Of a stretch of 64,000 nucleotides of DNA, positions 1-13,400 are shown piece after piece. The DNA is from Nissolia schottii (lineage: Eukaryota; Streptophyta; Magnoliopsida; Fabales; Fabaceae). The position numbers and the translations under genes were made by a program. The notes beneath the pieces were generated by a model. The model did not search any database. It was not told the origin of the DNA and saw nothing but the letters and a program-made list of their open reading frames with translations. The stretch is taken from contig QANU01021212.1 in assembly GCA_003254905.1 (NCBI GenBank), positions 124,001-188,000 on the forward strand, in the 5' to 3' direction. Position 1 is the stretch's first letter. The number at the start of each line of letters is the position of its first letter.

Positions 1-3000
1 ATGTAAACTTAATATGGCCTTTTTATGACACAATTTGCATGTTATAATTTGGTTATATATGTTGTTGTTAACGTTATGGTTCTAAATTAAAAGTATTTTG
101 TTAATTGGGTTTAATGCCTCTTTGTAAATGCCACCAAAATCAGAATCATGTGATACCAAAATCAGGTCATGTGAGTTAATAAAGTCAAGCTTTAATTTTA
201 ACAGTTAGTTTTAATCCAAGAATTGATATTATACCCTTTCATTTATCATAGTAAACCATCTTTTTTTTATGTGAGGCTTTCCATATATATANTATATAAA
301 CGGTCAAAACAACTAGAAGATAAAAGAGTAGGTGAATAACTTTTTTGGATGATAAAATTAAGCTTACTTCTTGTTGATAGACGGTGTTATTTTTTACTAT
401 AATTTTCTTAGTTCTCATGAGCAATTTTTGTAACATTAGTTAAAGTGCAGATTTAATGAGAAGTGATTATTGTATCTTAGGGAATATTAACTATGAAGCC
501 CCAAGTTATTAATTTGTGATGACAAAATATTCTTAAACTTAGTGTATAGCACGCTTCAACCAATTTTAATAAACAATTATATTTTATTGTGTTATTTCTT
601 TATTTTTGGTTCTGATTCTCAATAATATTTTGGAGTTCAATTTAATTGTAATCTTATTTCTATTTCATTTATGTAATTTATGAGTAAATTTTTAAGTCTA
701 AGTCTCACGTTAATTAATAGTGAGAGATTACACTTAACCTTACTTAACAATAAACTTACTTGATCTCTTCTTAAAATGAGTTAGTTTTTAAGATTTTTTA
801 TTTAACTGTATTTATTAAATGTGAGTAATGTCACTGTTTAAACGTGACTAAATGTAAAAAATAATCAAATTGATTCATTTTAAAAATAGAGAACTAAATT
901 AAATGTTTAAAAAAAACATGAGACTAAAATAATTATTTAAATATAATTATGGAACGAAAAGAGAGTTTAAAAAAAAACTAATGGATACCAGAAGATTATC
1001 GTGAGAGGAGAATTTTTGTAATATAGACAACATTAGAAAATTGTCATTTACCTATTGACATTTCTAGTGCAAACATAACAATCATAAGTATAAATAATAT
1101 ATATATATATAATACTGTTGGTATAAGTTTTAGGGACATAATCAATACTATCAAGAGAATCTCTAGCTACACTTATGTTACACTATCACTCTAACATTTT
1201 TAAGTGAAGTTATAGATGATTTATACACTTACTTACTATTATAAAACTTTCAAGTTAACTCTTAAACTTTTTCGGATTAAGGTCTCAAAATCGAGTTAAC
1301 TCGTTTAACAACTCGGACTTGAGTAAACTTGGATAAACTTATATAAATTCGTATAAACTCACGAGTTCGCTATTTTAGTCAAAATTTAGCCTCTCAAACC
1401 CCAAAGCAAAATATTTTTCAAAGATTACTCTTAATTAGGATTTCTAAATCAAATATTTTGACATCTTAATTTATGTCAGACTGATTTACAACATTATGAA
1501 GTTTGGATATGTTATTTTTTATGCAGTTTTAATTTATTTGATGTACTTTACGTACGACTTATGTTTTCCTAATTATGATTTAGAAACGAAACCATGACTT
1601 ATATTTTACTTTACTATAATTTTAATATATTATATTAATGTATTATAAATATTTTTTATTAATATTTTTATAATAAGTAAATTTTTATGAGTTTATCTAT
1701 ACTCCACAAACTCACAAGTTTAATAACTTTACCCACACTTGTTTTAACCATCACCAAACTTTTTTTCAACCATAATTATAGAGGTCCTATACTTACACTA
1801 TTTTTTACTATAAATATAAATGGTCTATACCTACACTATCACTATAAATTTTAACAATTATCTTCAATTTTTTTTTACTTAACAAAATAACTCACAATAT
1901 AGTGTCATTCTGTCTCTCTCTCTCGCGTTCTTTCTCAAAAAAAAAAAAAGGAAGAGAAAACCTCTCATTCGTTCTATCAATCTCCCTCATTTACTCTCTC
2001 TAACTCAAAAAAATCTGTCGTTCACACTCTCGATCTCTCTCGTGTCACCGCCAATACTAAACTTATACCTAACATACACACATCAAGACTTGATTTAATT
2101 GTAGAATCATCATGTGATTTTTTTCCCTCTTGTCTTTGATCTTGATTTGTATTTTCATTATATGTTCATTTTGATTTTTGTGAATATATTTTCCTATGTA
2201 TGTTGTTATGTAGAAACTTGTCATCAGCACATGGGGTTTGATTTTAAGCTTTTTCTCTTCATAGTATTAAGTTTGATTTTGGGAGCATCTTGTAAATATT
2301 TAGCAGCTATTAAATGTTCAATGTTTCTGATCATATGTATATCTTATATCACACATTCACACTTGACTTTTGGTTCATTATCTAATGATGTATGATGTGA
2401 ATACTGATCATTTGCTTCCCCGTTTGAGGTTCATACATTTCTCTACAGACTTCTGTTTCCGACTTGGTAATTAAGTAGCCTACATCTTGATTGTGCTCTT
2501 ACTTATAATTTTACTTTGGGTCTTGATCAATGTTTGGATTGAGCCTTTCCTGTTATGCTTAGGAAGTACAACATTCACAAGAGTCTGGATACCTATATAT
2601 ATCATATCAGATGTTGTGTTGCTGGGAGGTACATTGTGAACATTTTCTTCAATTGTTCAGTGCTATACATTTTGTGTAGAATCAACCATATATAGTTTAT
2701 CTCAGGTTTTGATAGATAATCTTTTTGATTGAAGTTTGCAATTTTCATTTAATTTGTGTGTAATTGGGTACTGTCCTTACAAGCAACTAAATTTCATATA
2801 TTCGGTTTTGGAAGACTTCCCTTATATATATATCCTCATGCATGTCTACTGAATTAATTGAAAGTGCAGGGCATATGTCGAAGCTGGATACAACATGTAC
2901 ATCTTGAAAAAGGGAAACCATCTTACAAGTTAGAAAGGCACGCCTTCTGTTTATTTCTACAAGTCATACAAAAAGCTTTCCTTGAAAGGTCTTACACACA

Positions 3001-3283
3001 ATGCACACACATACACATACAGGATACATCCAATCTATATATATCATTTCCTCTTATACATCTATGATATACACATTTCCTCTATATATTCTTTTCTTGT
3101 TTTTAGCCAGAGAAAGTGTATTTTAAATCAAAATATATAGCCCTTAACCCGTTGTTACTGTTCCAGCTTTTATAAGCATCAGGAATTCGGATTAGAATAC
3201 TAAGCACGTGTTCCAACTAAGTTTCCATCTTTCTGATGATATTAGAGGCTTCATTTGCCTTTAGATATTAACACTTGCAAATA
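1..3283. other. AT-rich intergenic DNA, no convincing gene
   Basis: No open frame here looks like a conserved protein. There is a TA microsatellite near 1097-1110 and a CT-rich stretch at 1913-2045 that resembles a 5' leader. One short coding-looking segment sits at about 2869-2931, just after an acceptor-like TGCAG. In one frame it reads AYVEAGYNMYILKKGN, but nothing around it forms a gene and I do not recognise it. Position 292 is an N. Confidence 0.6.
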
Positions 3284-5000
3284 GGGGGGAATGTAAAAAA
3301 AAAAAAAAGGAAAAATAGGAATATAAGTTTGCTCAATTATATATATTGATTAAACAATAAAATTAATAGAGTAACTTATAAACAATTATCAACAAATGTA
3401 TAATATTGAAATTCTCATATATGCAAGACAATAATATAAGTTTGCAATAAATAAAGAGAAAGAATTAGAAAAATTGCAAACAATGATTTATCCTGATTCG
3501 ATCACCCTTGTGATCTATGTCCAGTCCCCAAGCGTTTTGTTCAAGATTTCTTCACTATCATCTAGTTTCTAACTTAGGTGCTTAAAAAATCTTTACATTC
3601 AAAAACACTCCTCAAACTTTGGATCTCTCGCCTTTGTGTTTGAGCCTAAGAACTAATCCTTAGAATACTACCCTTAAGCAACTAGAGAGATACCCCACCC
3701 TCTTTACAATGTATGAATTTGTGTAAAAAAAAAGAAACTTTCTCAAAGAGTGGAGGATATAAATTGAAGCACAATATATGCTTTGCAAATAAAACTCTTT
3801 TGTAGGGTAGATGATACAACTTGAAGCTCTACTAGGAGTATTGATAATATCTCTCTTTTACTCTTATGATGATGGAAAATATTAATTCATTGATAGTATG
3901 AAGAATAAGGATGATGAGAATGGAAAGCTTAGCTAGAAATGTGAGTTTAATTGGTATTTATAAAGTTTGTAAGTGTTCTAGTCATTATGCATTAATTCTC
4001 CAATTTTTGTCTGTTGAAAACTACATATTTTAAGCTTTTGGAGCTTGGTCATTCGAATGACTCAAGCAAATATAGCCGTTATGACTTTTTTTACCAGGTC
4101 ATTTGAATGACTCAAGTTTGCCCGAGTCAAATCCATTTTTTTCTCATTCTTTTGATTCCTATTGTCAGTCTTAACCATTTTTAGTTTCTATAATCAAAAT
4201 ATCATTTAAGAGCATCATTCCAAGAGTTTATAGAGGGATATATATCAATTTTTCTTTGGCAAGAATACCTTAAGTTCTAAACTATATCCTTTTGACAACT
4301 TGTTTGGACTTGGTATTCTTCATGAATTTTATCTTTGGCATTACCAGGTTCTTCATGGGATAAACATTTTATGCTCTGCCTTTTGACTTTGTGCATCATA
4401 TGAATATGTTCTTTTTTGTTTCATCTTGTTCTTGATGCCTTAGACTTTCCTATACATAAAATTATTCACTTGAAAGTATAGTTAATCCAATGTGTTTCAA
4501 TATCTTAATATGTATGTATAGATCAATCAATGCATTATGCATATACAATTAGGCAAGGATTACATCATTATATTAATCAAATAATATTTTTTTACTTAGC
4601 ATGCATACATTCTAACACTATAGCACTTGATATAAATGCACATACACATATCAAAAGTTAATCCTGCAATTCATTGTTGGATATATTCTCAAAAGGATGT
4701 TCTTTATTTATTATTGTATGATGTGTAAGCTATATGATACCATTAAGTGCAATCATACAAGATCAAATGTAATCTATTTAGCATATAACATCATTTTGCA
4801 TGCTAATTGTCATTATGTGTTTGTTATGTTCTATTTCTCATCATCAAGATATATTGTATTAAATAGAACAACTAGAAAAACCTAGTTCTACAAACATAAG
4901 CATAGATAACAAATATAGACAATTAGAACATATTGTATTTGTCATCATCAGAATATATTGAATTAAACAATTAAAACAACTAAAAAAACCTAGTTCCACA
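3284..5000 (-). mobile_element. LTR-like dispersed repeat, copy A (5'-incomplete on this strand)
   Basis: This stretch is the same repeat as 16150-18100 (copy B). The two match along most of their length, for example at 3318-3440 against 16288-16410 and at 4690-5000 against 17810-18100. Both end in TTCCACA. Copy A lacks the first part seen in copy B and has no target duplication that I can find, so it is incomplete. A TATA-like word (minus strand, TTTATAAATA) lies near 3958. The perfect palindrome GTCATTCGAATGAC is at 4048-4061, with a close variant near 4098. No protein-coding part is visible, so it behaves like a lone LTR. Orientation is inferred from the TATA box. Confidence 0.6.
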
Positions 5001-5639
5001 TCTAATACTTTTACCTCGCATGCTGAATAGATACAAAAAAATTCCAATACTTATTTGAATATTGCACTATCTTATTTATGCATGATGAATGCTTTTATAT
5101 GCATGGTTTCTGACTTTTGTATAGATTTTTCCGAATTAGGTTCTTTTGTTACAGATTAGGTGTAAGATATTGTGTGGTGAAATGATTTCTACTCGATCGA
5201 AGACATATTGTGACACTAATTTGTTTGTGACAAATTTTATCACATGTAATTTAGACTAGGGAAATATTACATTTTAATGTAATTGAAATTTATGCTCAAT
5301 TACTCTTCTTTTTAAGACTCAATTTAATTTTTAATATAATAATTGGAGTTTTTTTTTTCTATGTATATGTTTTTATATTTGTGTGTATATACCTATATAT
5401 ATATATATATATATATGGGTTTACTCTGATACCCACATAAAATTCAAGGGTATTAATATCATAATATCTAAGATTTCGCCACGTGTTCTACTAATTCAAA
5501 TTGTTTATTGTTTTAAATTTACGATTGAATCATAATTGTTCAATTAGAAGGTACCAATATCTTCATAAAAACTTGGGTACAAAAAAATCATATATATATA
5601 TATATATAACTTGAAAAATATCATGAATTTTTTAAATTT
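5001..5639. other. Intergenic DNA with a TA-flanked small segment
   Basis: No gene is visible. TA microsatellites at about 5394-5416 and 5590-5607 bracket a segment of roughly 175 bp. Its ends (GATACCCACATAAAA and, inverted, GTACCCAAGTTTTTATGAAG) are loosely complementary, as in a decayed miniature transposon inserted into TA. This is weak. Confidence 0.3.
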
Positions 5640-6087
5640 GTCATACAGTTATGTAAAAAAATTTAATTTGTCACTAAAAGATATATCTATGGTTTTGTAA
5701 ATATTTAGATGTAACTAAAGGATATACTTTTGGTTTTGTAAAGATTTTAAATCTGTCATTAACAGATAGATTTACGATTTTGTGAATATTTTAGATTTAA
5801 CTAAAGGATATACCTATGATTTTTTGAGTGTTTTAAATTCGTCACTATATGACATACCTATGGTTTTATGATTACTGCCCCTAAAACCTACAGTGACACT
5901 TAAATGTCTGTTGGTATAGGTATGTGAACTGTCACTAAAGTCTATAATGACAGTGTAGAAACCATAAATAAAGACATGTCAAATGTCACGGTCTAAATGT
6001 TGGTTATAGGTATTTGGGGTTATACTATGAATTTTATACCTTTAACCACGATTTTTTATCATCACTAAAGTCAATTTTGTTGTAGTG
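5640..6087. mobile_element. CACTA-like transposon end with subterminal repeats
   Basis: The block ends at 6087 with TTTTGTTGTAGTG, which read inverted is CACTACAACAAAA, the usual start of plant CACTA (En/Spm) terminal inverted repeats. Inward of it, 5640-5930 contains several diverged direct repeats around the words GTCACTAAA, GGATATACCTATGG and TTTTGTAAATATTT, matching the subterminal repeat zones CACTA transposases bind. I did not find the opposite end or a transposase, so this is a terminal fragment. Confidence 0.45.
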
Positions 6088-9057
6088 CAAGCTTACTTAG
6101 TTTATAAAATATGAATAAACTATAAACTAGGAATAAACTAAGTAAAAATGACAAAAATGACAAACTACTCGCGGGGTAGAGTGGGCAACTTGCCGTTTTG
6201 TGTAGGGCAAGTTGAAATTTTTAACCACTTTTAATCTGTTGGGTTGGACTTATTTAATTCGCCAGTTAAAAGGCATGGAAAAGACAAAATAGGTTAATTC
6301 GCAAGTTAAAAAATGCATTTTTTATTAAAAAATATATCGAGTGTGTAATTATTATCTCCTACCCCTCTTTTACACATGTACCTTACCTGAATGCTATCCA
6401 ACTCAAGTCCCATAATTTAGTTTTTTTTAATTTTATCTTCAACTTTTTTAAGTAACTAAGAATGTTTTATCCCAATTAGCGTTTTTTTTATTTTTAATTA
6501 AGATAAAGATCTATAAAAATTCCAAGAGTTACTCAAAGATTTTGGGGGTAAATTGGGACTCGAAGTTCAATCACTGATCAGACCGTGAGTAAAAATTTGA
6601 CCAATTTATAAACAATTGAGGATGAAAATGATTTTTATTTTGAGTAAAGGACCAAGTCAAAATAAACAGAACTAAAAGGGGGGAAAAAGTATTTTGGCCT
6701 ATTATAAATTTAGAACTTGGTTGTGCCGTGTCTTGTTTGTGGAGCAATCCGTCCACCTTGTCAAAGTTCATCTTTCAAAAAAAAAAAAAATTCACTAAAG
6801 TGACCAGAGAATATTACATGTAGAACAAAATTTGGATAACATACATATAATTCTCTCACAAAAGTATGAGTTTCACTAAGCTTATATTTTTTCTTTATAT
6901 AGTGAAATTTATACTTTTATGAGAAGGTTATATAATTATTGTCTAAATTTTCTTGTACAAATAGCTCTCTTAAAATTGATATAACACACGGCAGCGATGT
7001 ATAATAGGATCATCAACTAAACAAAATTCCCAAGAAAACAGTGAAGGGCACGTAACAAAAACCCAAGTTTTCTTCTCCTACTTTCCATGCTCCTACTTAT
7101 GAAGGTTCCAATGAGACAAAAACAAGTTACTAAATAATTTCTTTAAGCATTTGATTTATCAATTTATTCATTATTATGTTTTTTAAAAACATTAATATAC
7201 TTTGTTAACGTGACACAAGCGATACTAGTATTGTGTTAACATAGACCACCTTGATAAATAAGCATAATGGATTAAAAATGTTATTTTTGTTATTTATTTT
7301 ATTAGAGTTGTAAAGCAGCCAAACATTATTATAAGCCAAAATGGATATGTCTAGCAAACATAACATTACTATCAATGAGGACAAGATCATCATAAACAAG
7401 TTATCTTCAGAATTGGATGGGTGATAAATCTGAATAATTTGTAAGCAAAGCCAAATAGTTTTAACTTGTGTATGCTGTGTCGTTATACCGAATCAGAAAT
7501 TTATAACGTTGTCGTATGATATTGTCTTTCCTTAGACAGCACAGCAACTACAAATTAAACCCTATAATTAATTAATTGCGAAGGCAGTGTATATCCTAAC
7601 TCCACAAGGTTTTTGTATATTGTCCTGTGATGTATGCTAAATTTTATATGACTAAGTTATAATGTGTTGATTTTTACTATTTTTCATTAAGCAAAAATTG
7701 GAGCACTAGGTAGAGCGTGATGCATGCTCTTGAATTAGCACATAACTACCTCTAAGATAAGTGGAGTAAGATTAACCTTTGAAATAAAGAAAAATAAGTC
7801 AAACAACTATTTGAATTCTTCTCACTCTATCTCAAACAAATCAACCTAATTTAACTATAAAAGTACATTGACCTAAGGTTACCATGTATCGTGTGTTCAG
7901 TCTCTCATAATACTCACTAAAGCTCTTATACTTATTTGAGTGTTAGAATGTCTTTGCACGTATACTTTGCCGCTTCTCACTTGCACCAAGAACTCAACCT
8001 TGGAACTTCAGTCAAAACACCTACTCATCTATCCATTGTGTATATTCTTTCCCTACTCGAATTACACAAGAACGCTATTGACAAAAATGTGGGTCTAATA
8101 TGAAACTCACAAGTAAATCTAATTAAAGATAAAAATTAATAAATAATTTAGTCACGTGAAATTTTCACACAAGGAAATTTATTCTCGTTCCCGTGTTGGT
8201 TAATTCTCCTTTCCTTTCGAAACTCTGAACAAACAAAAATAGTAGTCCAAAGCCTTCCACGTAGGTGTTTAATTCACTGACCAATACGGAGGCAATCAGC
8301 TATTGATGATCGCGGACCATCGTAGTCCATATATAGATAGCAGCACAAAGAAAGGAATATTCTTTATTTTCTCATAATTATTCCTTCCCTTTAATGTTAA
8401 TATTCAATTAAGAGAGATTAACTAATTAACTTTCATAATTTATATGGTGGAAAATGATTTTCTTTTAATAAATTGACAAAGAGAAGATACATAATCAAAT
8501 GATACTGTTAAATATCATAGTAGTATTTGGCAGCAAGAATACTAATGCTTTTTTCTTTGTTGTTTGATTAGAATACAAATGTTAACAAGGTTAAAAATAG
8601 TAGTCTAAAAATATATAAAAAATTTTAATTAGGATTCAACACAAAGTATGGAGTTAATAGATATGTTCTTGATCAGTGAATTTGGACAAAGATTTTTTAA
8701 AGTGGATTCACTTTACAAGTTAGAAAATAAGAGAGATCTCCCCATTAAATTAATAAAATGATTTGGCAATAACCCTTTGTCCCAAGGAAGCTCTGCCGAT
8801 CAAAAACTTACCTAAAGCACTTGGTCTTGGTCTAAAAAGCTTTGGTAGCAAGTGAAATAGTTGGTTCAACCAAGTTTTGAATTTTTATCAAACCTAATAG
8901 AAAAATTAATTAATCTTATTAAACCTTGTAAAGTCTCAGCATAAAAAGAATGATTTAGCATAAAAAAATGACCCTATAAAGTCTCACAAATATGATAAAT
9001 TTATCATATATTCGCCACATAAAAATAGGTAGATCAAATAATTTTATGCTATCATAT
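6088..9057. other. AT-rich intergenic DNA, no gene seen
   Basis: Low GC, poly-A/T runs and short open frames only. A segment at 6170-6350 resembles decayed hAT-type sequence with pyrimidine-rich GGGTTGGAC words, but I could not find paired ends. No coding sequence or RNA gene is recognised. Confidence 0.55.
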
Positions 9058-9066
9058 ATTAAAATA

Positions 9067-9893
9067 GAGTAAAATACATTTTTCTCCTAAGATATACTTT
9101 TATTACACAACCCTCCCCTCTATTTTCAAAACATACACTCTCCTCTCCTTAAAGATGAAAATGCAATACACTTTAATCCTTTTTTATTTTTTTTATTAAA
9201 TTTCTATTATTTTAAGTTTATAATTTTATTACTTTGATCAAAATACCCTTAATTAGAGTAATACATATTAAATAAATAAAAATTCACAAAAAAATAGTTA
9301 CACAATGATATTTTTTTTATAAATTAAAAATATGTATTTAATAAAAATATAATAAAATTATGCACTTAAATATTTTTAATTTTTTTAATATTATTATATT
9401 AATAAATATTAAAAATTACAATATATTTTTTTATTATTTAAAAAATATTACGTATTTTTCAATATTTTGATGTTATAATATGTGATAATATTAAGATATG
9501 TACGTTAATACCATTTTTATATTAGTTTATAAAAAAATTATGTTTCATTTTTCATAATAAGTTAAAATAAAAATTTATTTTCATTATTTTTTAAAAATTA
9601 ATAAATTAACATTAAATAATATATGACAAATATCGTGTCATACATATGTGTGTGTATATATATAAACATTTAAATCTCAAGAATTTGCAAAAATAAAATA
9701 ATTTTAATATTTATAAATAATAATTTTTTTAAAAAATTGACACTAATTATTAAAGTATTTTGTATAATTGGTAGTTTTGTAAATTCACAAACATAGAATT
9801 TGCTTTAGGGTAAAGTGTAGGTTTTCAAAAAAAGAGAAGAGGGGAGTGTAAAAAGGGAATCTTTCAAAAAGAAAAATAGAGTGTATTTTACTC
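9067..9893. mobile_element. Non-autonomous TIR transposon, 827 bp, probably MULE-type
   Basis: The ends form terminal inverted repeats of roughly 90 bp. The left end begins GAGTAAAATACA and the right end finishes TGTATTTTACTC. Further in, CTCCCCTCTATTTTCAAAAC on the left pairs approximately with the inverse of the GTTTTC...GAGAAGAGGGGAG stretch on the right. Flanking 9-bp direct repeats differ by one base: ATTAAAATA at 9058-9066 and ATCAAAATA at 9894-9902. A 9-bp duplication points to a Mutator-like element. The interior is very AT-rich with no coding capacity, so it would depend on a transposase elsewhere. Confidence 0.65.
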
Positions 9894-10125
9894 ATCAAAA
9901 TATGATAAAACAAATATGATGTATCTATATACTTTTTTATGAGAAAGAAGAAAATAGCATACATTCATTTGACGATACTTACAAATTAGATATAATTATA
10001 TATTATATGTTTTTATGCAATGTAACAAATAAGGCCAATCCGTATATTTGATGCATATACATTAGAAAATTTTCTATAATGTATTTATATAAATTCACGC
10101 ATTAAAATTTATGCAATTTTTTTCC

Positions 10126-10129
<4 letters not shown>

Positions 10130-10179
<50 letters not shown>
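10130..10179. repeat. (TA)n microsatellite
   Basis: About 25 uninterrupted TA dinucleotides lie about 0.5 kb upstream of the OTU gene start codon. Confidence 0.95.
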
Positions 10180-10181
<2 letters not shown>

Positions 10182-10379
10182 AGAGTCGTTAAATGAATTG
10201 ATAAAAAATAACTGCTTAGTATATCCTCATTCGCAGAAACCAAGCTAATTTTTGTTAGAATTGTACAGAATACACTTAATCACCAATAAATGATTGATAA
10301 ACGCATGAATCTCAATGCCTAAAAGGGTCTCATTTACCAAGGGTTGATAAACTCTAGGATCCATGAAAATAATAATAAT

Positions 10380-10669
10380 AATAATAATTGCATACCTCAA
10401 TCTCTCTCTCTCTCTCTCAACCTTTTTCATTTCGTTGTTTATTCCAAAATTACAGTGTTGTTGTGGTGTTTGCTCTTCTTCTCTCCAATAATAAAGCATG
10501 CTTCGCCGTCATATTACCCTCACCAACCAAAAAGACCCTCACTAGTCCCCAAACTCCGATGCAATCAATCGCTAACACCACCATGGGTGCGTAGGATAAG
10601 CCGTTCTCCCCCAAAAACCAGCGCACGATAGCCTCCACCACTCTCCACTTCCACTATTATTCACATCCC
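10380..10669 (+). promoter_or_regulatory. Probable promoter-proximal region and 5' leader of the OTU gene
   Basis: Base composition shifts here from AT-rich intergenic DNA to CT-rich and then GC-rich DNA. An (ATA)n run and a (CT)n run (about 10400-10419) precede the start codon at 10670, typical of plant 5' leaders. The exact transcription start cannot be fixed from sequence alone. Open frames in this interval overlap on both strands and show no conserved protein, so I treat them as chance frames. Confidence 0.4.
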
Positions 10670-13094
10670 ATGCTCCGAGGTGTGCTCTGCGCCACACGTC
10701 CCAAGCCTTGGATCCTCTCCGCCACCTTCCTCCATGCCTCTCGCCTCCTCCACGCGCCTCCGCAGCAACATTTCCCTCATGTACGACCGGATTCCTTCGT
10801 CAACCGCCGCCGCCACCACTCCAGCGCCTGCAACCATGCCGGCGGCGGAGGCGCCGCGCTGATATGGCACGCAATCATGCCTTGTGGCGGCGGCGAGGGA
10901 TTCCGGCGCGGCGTCGTCGCGGTGCACCACCACGACCACGAGCTGAAGGGCGAGGGATCGTGGAACGTCGCTTGGGACGCGCGTCCGGCCAGGTGGCTCC
11001 ACCGCTCCGATTCCGCCTGGCTCCTCTTCGGTGTATGCGCGTGCCTAGCGCCGCCGGTCCCCACCGAAACCGATCCCGATGCAATGCCGCCGGCGACGGC
11101 GGCCGTGGTTTCTCCCGACGAGAATCCGGAGGGACGGGAATTGAAGGTTGATGGCGCCTCTGCTGATTACAGAGTCACTGGTTCGTTCATTTTTTTCATC
11201 TCTTTAATTTCTTATTTTATTTTCTAATTTCATTTATGTTTTTTTTTATTTCACAAGGCACAGTGATTAATTGTATCTGTTATTTGTGCGGTTAATTTTG
11301 TTTTATAATTGTATCTGTTATATATGTGTGTGTGTGTGTGTGTGAAAAGTGTTCGGAGGTGTAATTGTTAGAGAAATGAACTATGCTTTTACTTTGGGAG
11401 GAAACACACTTTTATAACTATGACGACAACTTTATGTAAAATAAAACTTTACTTTTGCCTTTAATGGATGATTTATCTTTAGTTTCTTTTGTATTGTTTT
11501 CGTTTGCCTTTTGAGAAGAGGATTTGTTGATATAGCTTTCTCTGATTTGATTCTGTTTCTGCTAGTTTTCATGTGTTCACATAATCTGAAGATTATATTG
11601 CTAGTAGTTAGTGATGATCTTCAACAACTACTGTTTGTAAAATTTGAATAAGCAAAATGAAGGGTTGTTCTGTTTATGTGAAACTTTAGAGAAATGCTTT
11701 ACTATTACTATCAAGTTATTTCCTTTGTCATTCATTCTCGAGCCCAAAAATTGTTGGTGATGGTCTGTTTAGCATTGAGATCATGAGGTTGGAAGTTAGA
11801 TAATGTGTGTGATGGGTTGTAAGTGTCAGCCTGTGGATTCATTTGTCAATTATCTCACTGAATGGTATAGGGGTGCTTGCTGATGGTCGGTGTCTATTCA
11901 GAGCCATAGCTCATGGAGCTTGCTTGAGGAACGGGGAAGAAGCACCTGATGATAACCGCCAGAGGGAACTCGCTGACGAATTGAGAGCTCAGGTAAGATC
12001 CTTGTGCTTGAGATGTGTTAAGTAGCGTGTAATTATAGATATTTATAAGTGAATTAAATCTGTTGAGTTTGTTAGTATCACTGACAAGATGTGTAAAGAA
12101 GTGTTCTATCTGCTTTTGCAAACTTCTCTGTTTTATGATCTCTGTAAACCCACTGACCATTATGATACTGTTTTATTTAGGTTGTAGAAGAGCTGCTGAA
12201 GAGGCGTGAGGAAACAGAATGGTAAGCAATTGTAATTTGAAGATGCATGAGTTTGTTGGCTAATACTCTTCTTGACTTGATTATTTATCCTTGATGTCTA
12301 TAATAGGTTCATAGAAGGGGATTTTGATGCCTATGTGAAGAGAATCCAACAGCCTTATGTTTGGGGCGGGGAACCTGAGCTGTTGATGGCTTCCCATGTT
12401 TTAAAGTGAGTTTTAGAATTTAATTTCTTTATGTTGCTTCTGGTTGTTTTCTGGTTTTCAGTTGCATTTGACGGCAGACCTAACACGTTCACTAATATTG
12501 ATTACTATTAACACACGAACTGTTGCCATAACGACTAATAAGTGGAGCTGAATATATTTATTTTGGTTTTTTTTGGGGAAGACAAAAGAGTGTATTGAGT
12601 TACAAGTTAAGGCAGTGTTGCAGCACTGCCATCAAGAAACTCCAATTATCGTTCATCAATTGTACATTGACATTGTTATTAATAACTGCAATGAAGAAAA
12701 TAGTATAGATTGAAACGAAGTATTCTACCTTTTATAATCATAACTAAAAGAATAACTTAATGTGACTAATTTTTTAATCTATGTGCCGCAAAAATACTAA
12801 GCGCACACTTTAGCATCAAATGCTTTGAAATAACACATTTCTAGATTATATATATGTTTTCCTATTAATTCTCCTATTGTTTTCTGTCTAACTTGCTGTT
12901 CTTAATATGTCAGGACATCGATATCAGTCTTCATGAGGGACCCAAGTTCTCTTGATCTAGTAAACATAGCAAAATATGGTGAAGAATATAGGAGTGAAAA
13001 TGATATTTCCATCAATGTTTTATTTCATGGATATGGTCACTACGACTTCTTAGAGACTTTATCCAACCAAAATTCAGTGAAAATAAGCTCATAG
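10670..13094 (+). CDS. OTU-domain cysteine protease (deubiquitinase), five exons
   Basis: OTU proteases cleave ubiquitin chains; this one resembles the Arabidopsis protein encoded by At3g57810 (OTU4-type). Coding exons: 10670-11180, 11871-11992, 12181-12221, 12307-12405, 12914-13094. All introns are GT-AG, frame is kept throughout, and the sum is 318 codons including the stop (317 residues). Residues 1-60 are Arg/Ser/His-rich with few acids, so an organelle transit peptide is possible. The OTU fold starts at about residue 165 with GVLADGRCLFRAIAHGACLR, placing the catalytic pair Asp175/Cys178. The helix EEAPDDNRQRELADELRAQ and the WFIEGDFDAYVKRI and WGGEPELLMASHVL blocks follow. FHGYGHYDF supplies the catalytic His300. 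I chose 10670 because it is the first in-frame methionine of the GC-rich exon 1. Exon 1 is markedly richer in GC and CpG than the other exons. No defects are seen. Family assignment is firm; organelle targeting and the exact orthologue are inference. Confidence 0.92.
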
Positions 13095-13400
13095 AAGTTG
13101 GTTGCAATAGGAACCATTAATCACTCGGTTTAAGACTTGTCTCGTACAAATGTTGGTCATTTCAGAAGTGTTTCTAATTCATTTAGCAGCATCCACGACC
13201 ACGACCACGACATTAGTCATAGTAAACTTCAATTCAAGCAACATGCTTGTGCAATTTTTGTAGTTTGTGTTTTTTAGATATTTGAAATTCAGGATAGATG
13301 TCATAATTTTCATAATGAGAAAAATGATAATAATCTTTGTTATAATAACTATCAATGATTTATGGTTGACATTGGCAAAGGAATGAACATTTATTTAGTG
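13095..13400 (+). other. Probable 3' untranslated region of the OTU gene
   Basis: AT-rich DNA follows the TAG stop at 13092-13094. It carries TTGTAGTTTGTGTTTT- and TAATAATCTTTG-type words that could serve plant polyadenylation, but no single cleavage site can be assigned. Confidence 0.4.

Noticed and set aside
2114-2395. 93-codon hydrophobic frame
   Set aside because: T-rich DNA on the coding strand gives Phe/Leu/Ile-rich chance frames. No family match or splice context was found.
7690-7730. tRNA-like words (CTAGGTAGAGCGTGATGCATG)
   Set aside because: No acceptor, D or T arms can be folded around it.
10344-11084. Many overlapping open frames on both strands around the OTU exon 1
   Set aside because: GC-rich sequence produces chance frames. 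Only the frame starting at 10670 splices in frame into the OTU domain.
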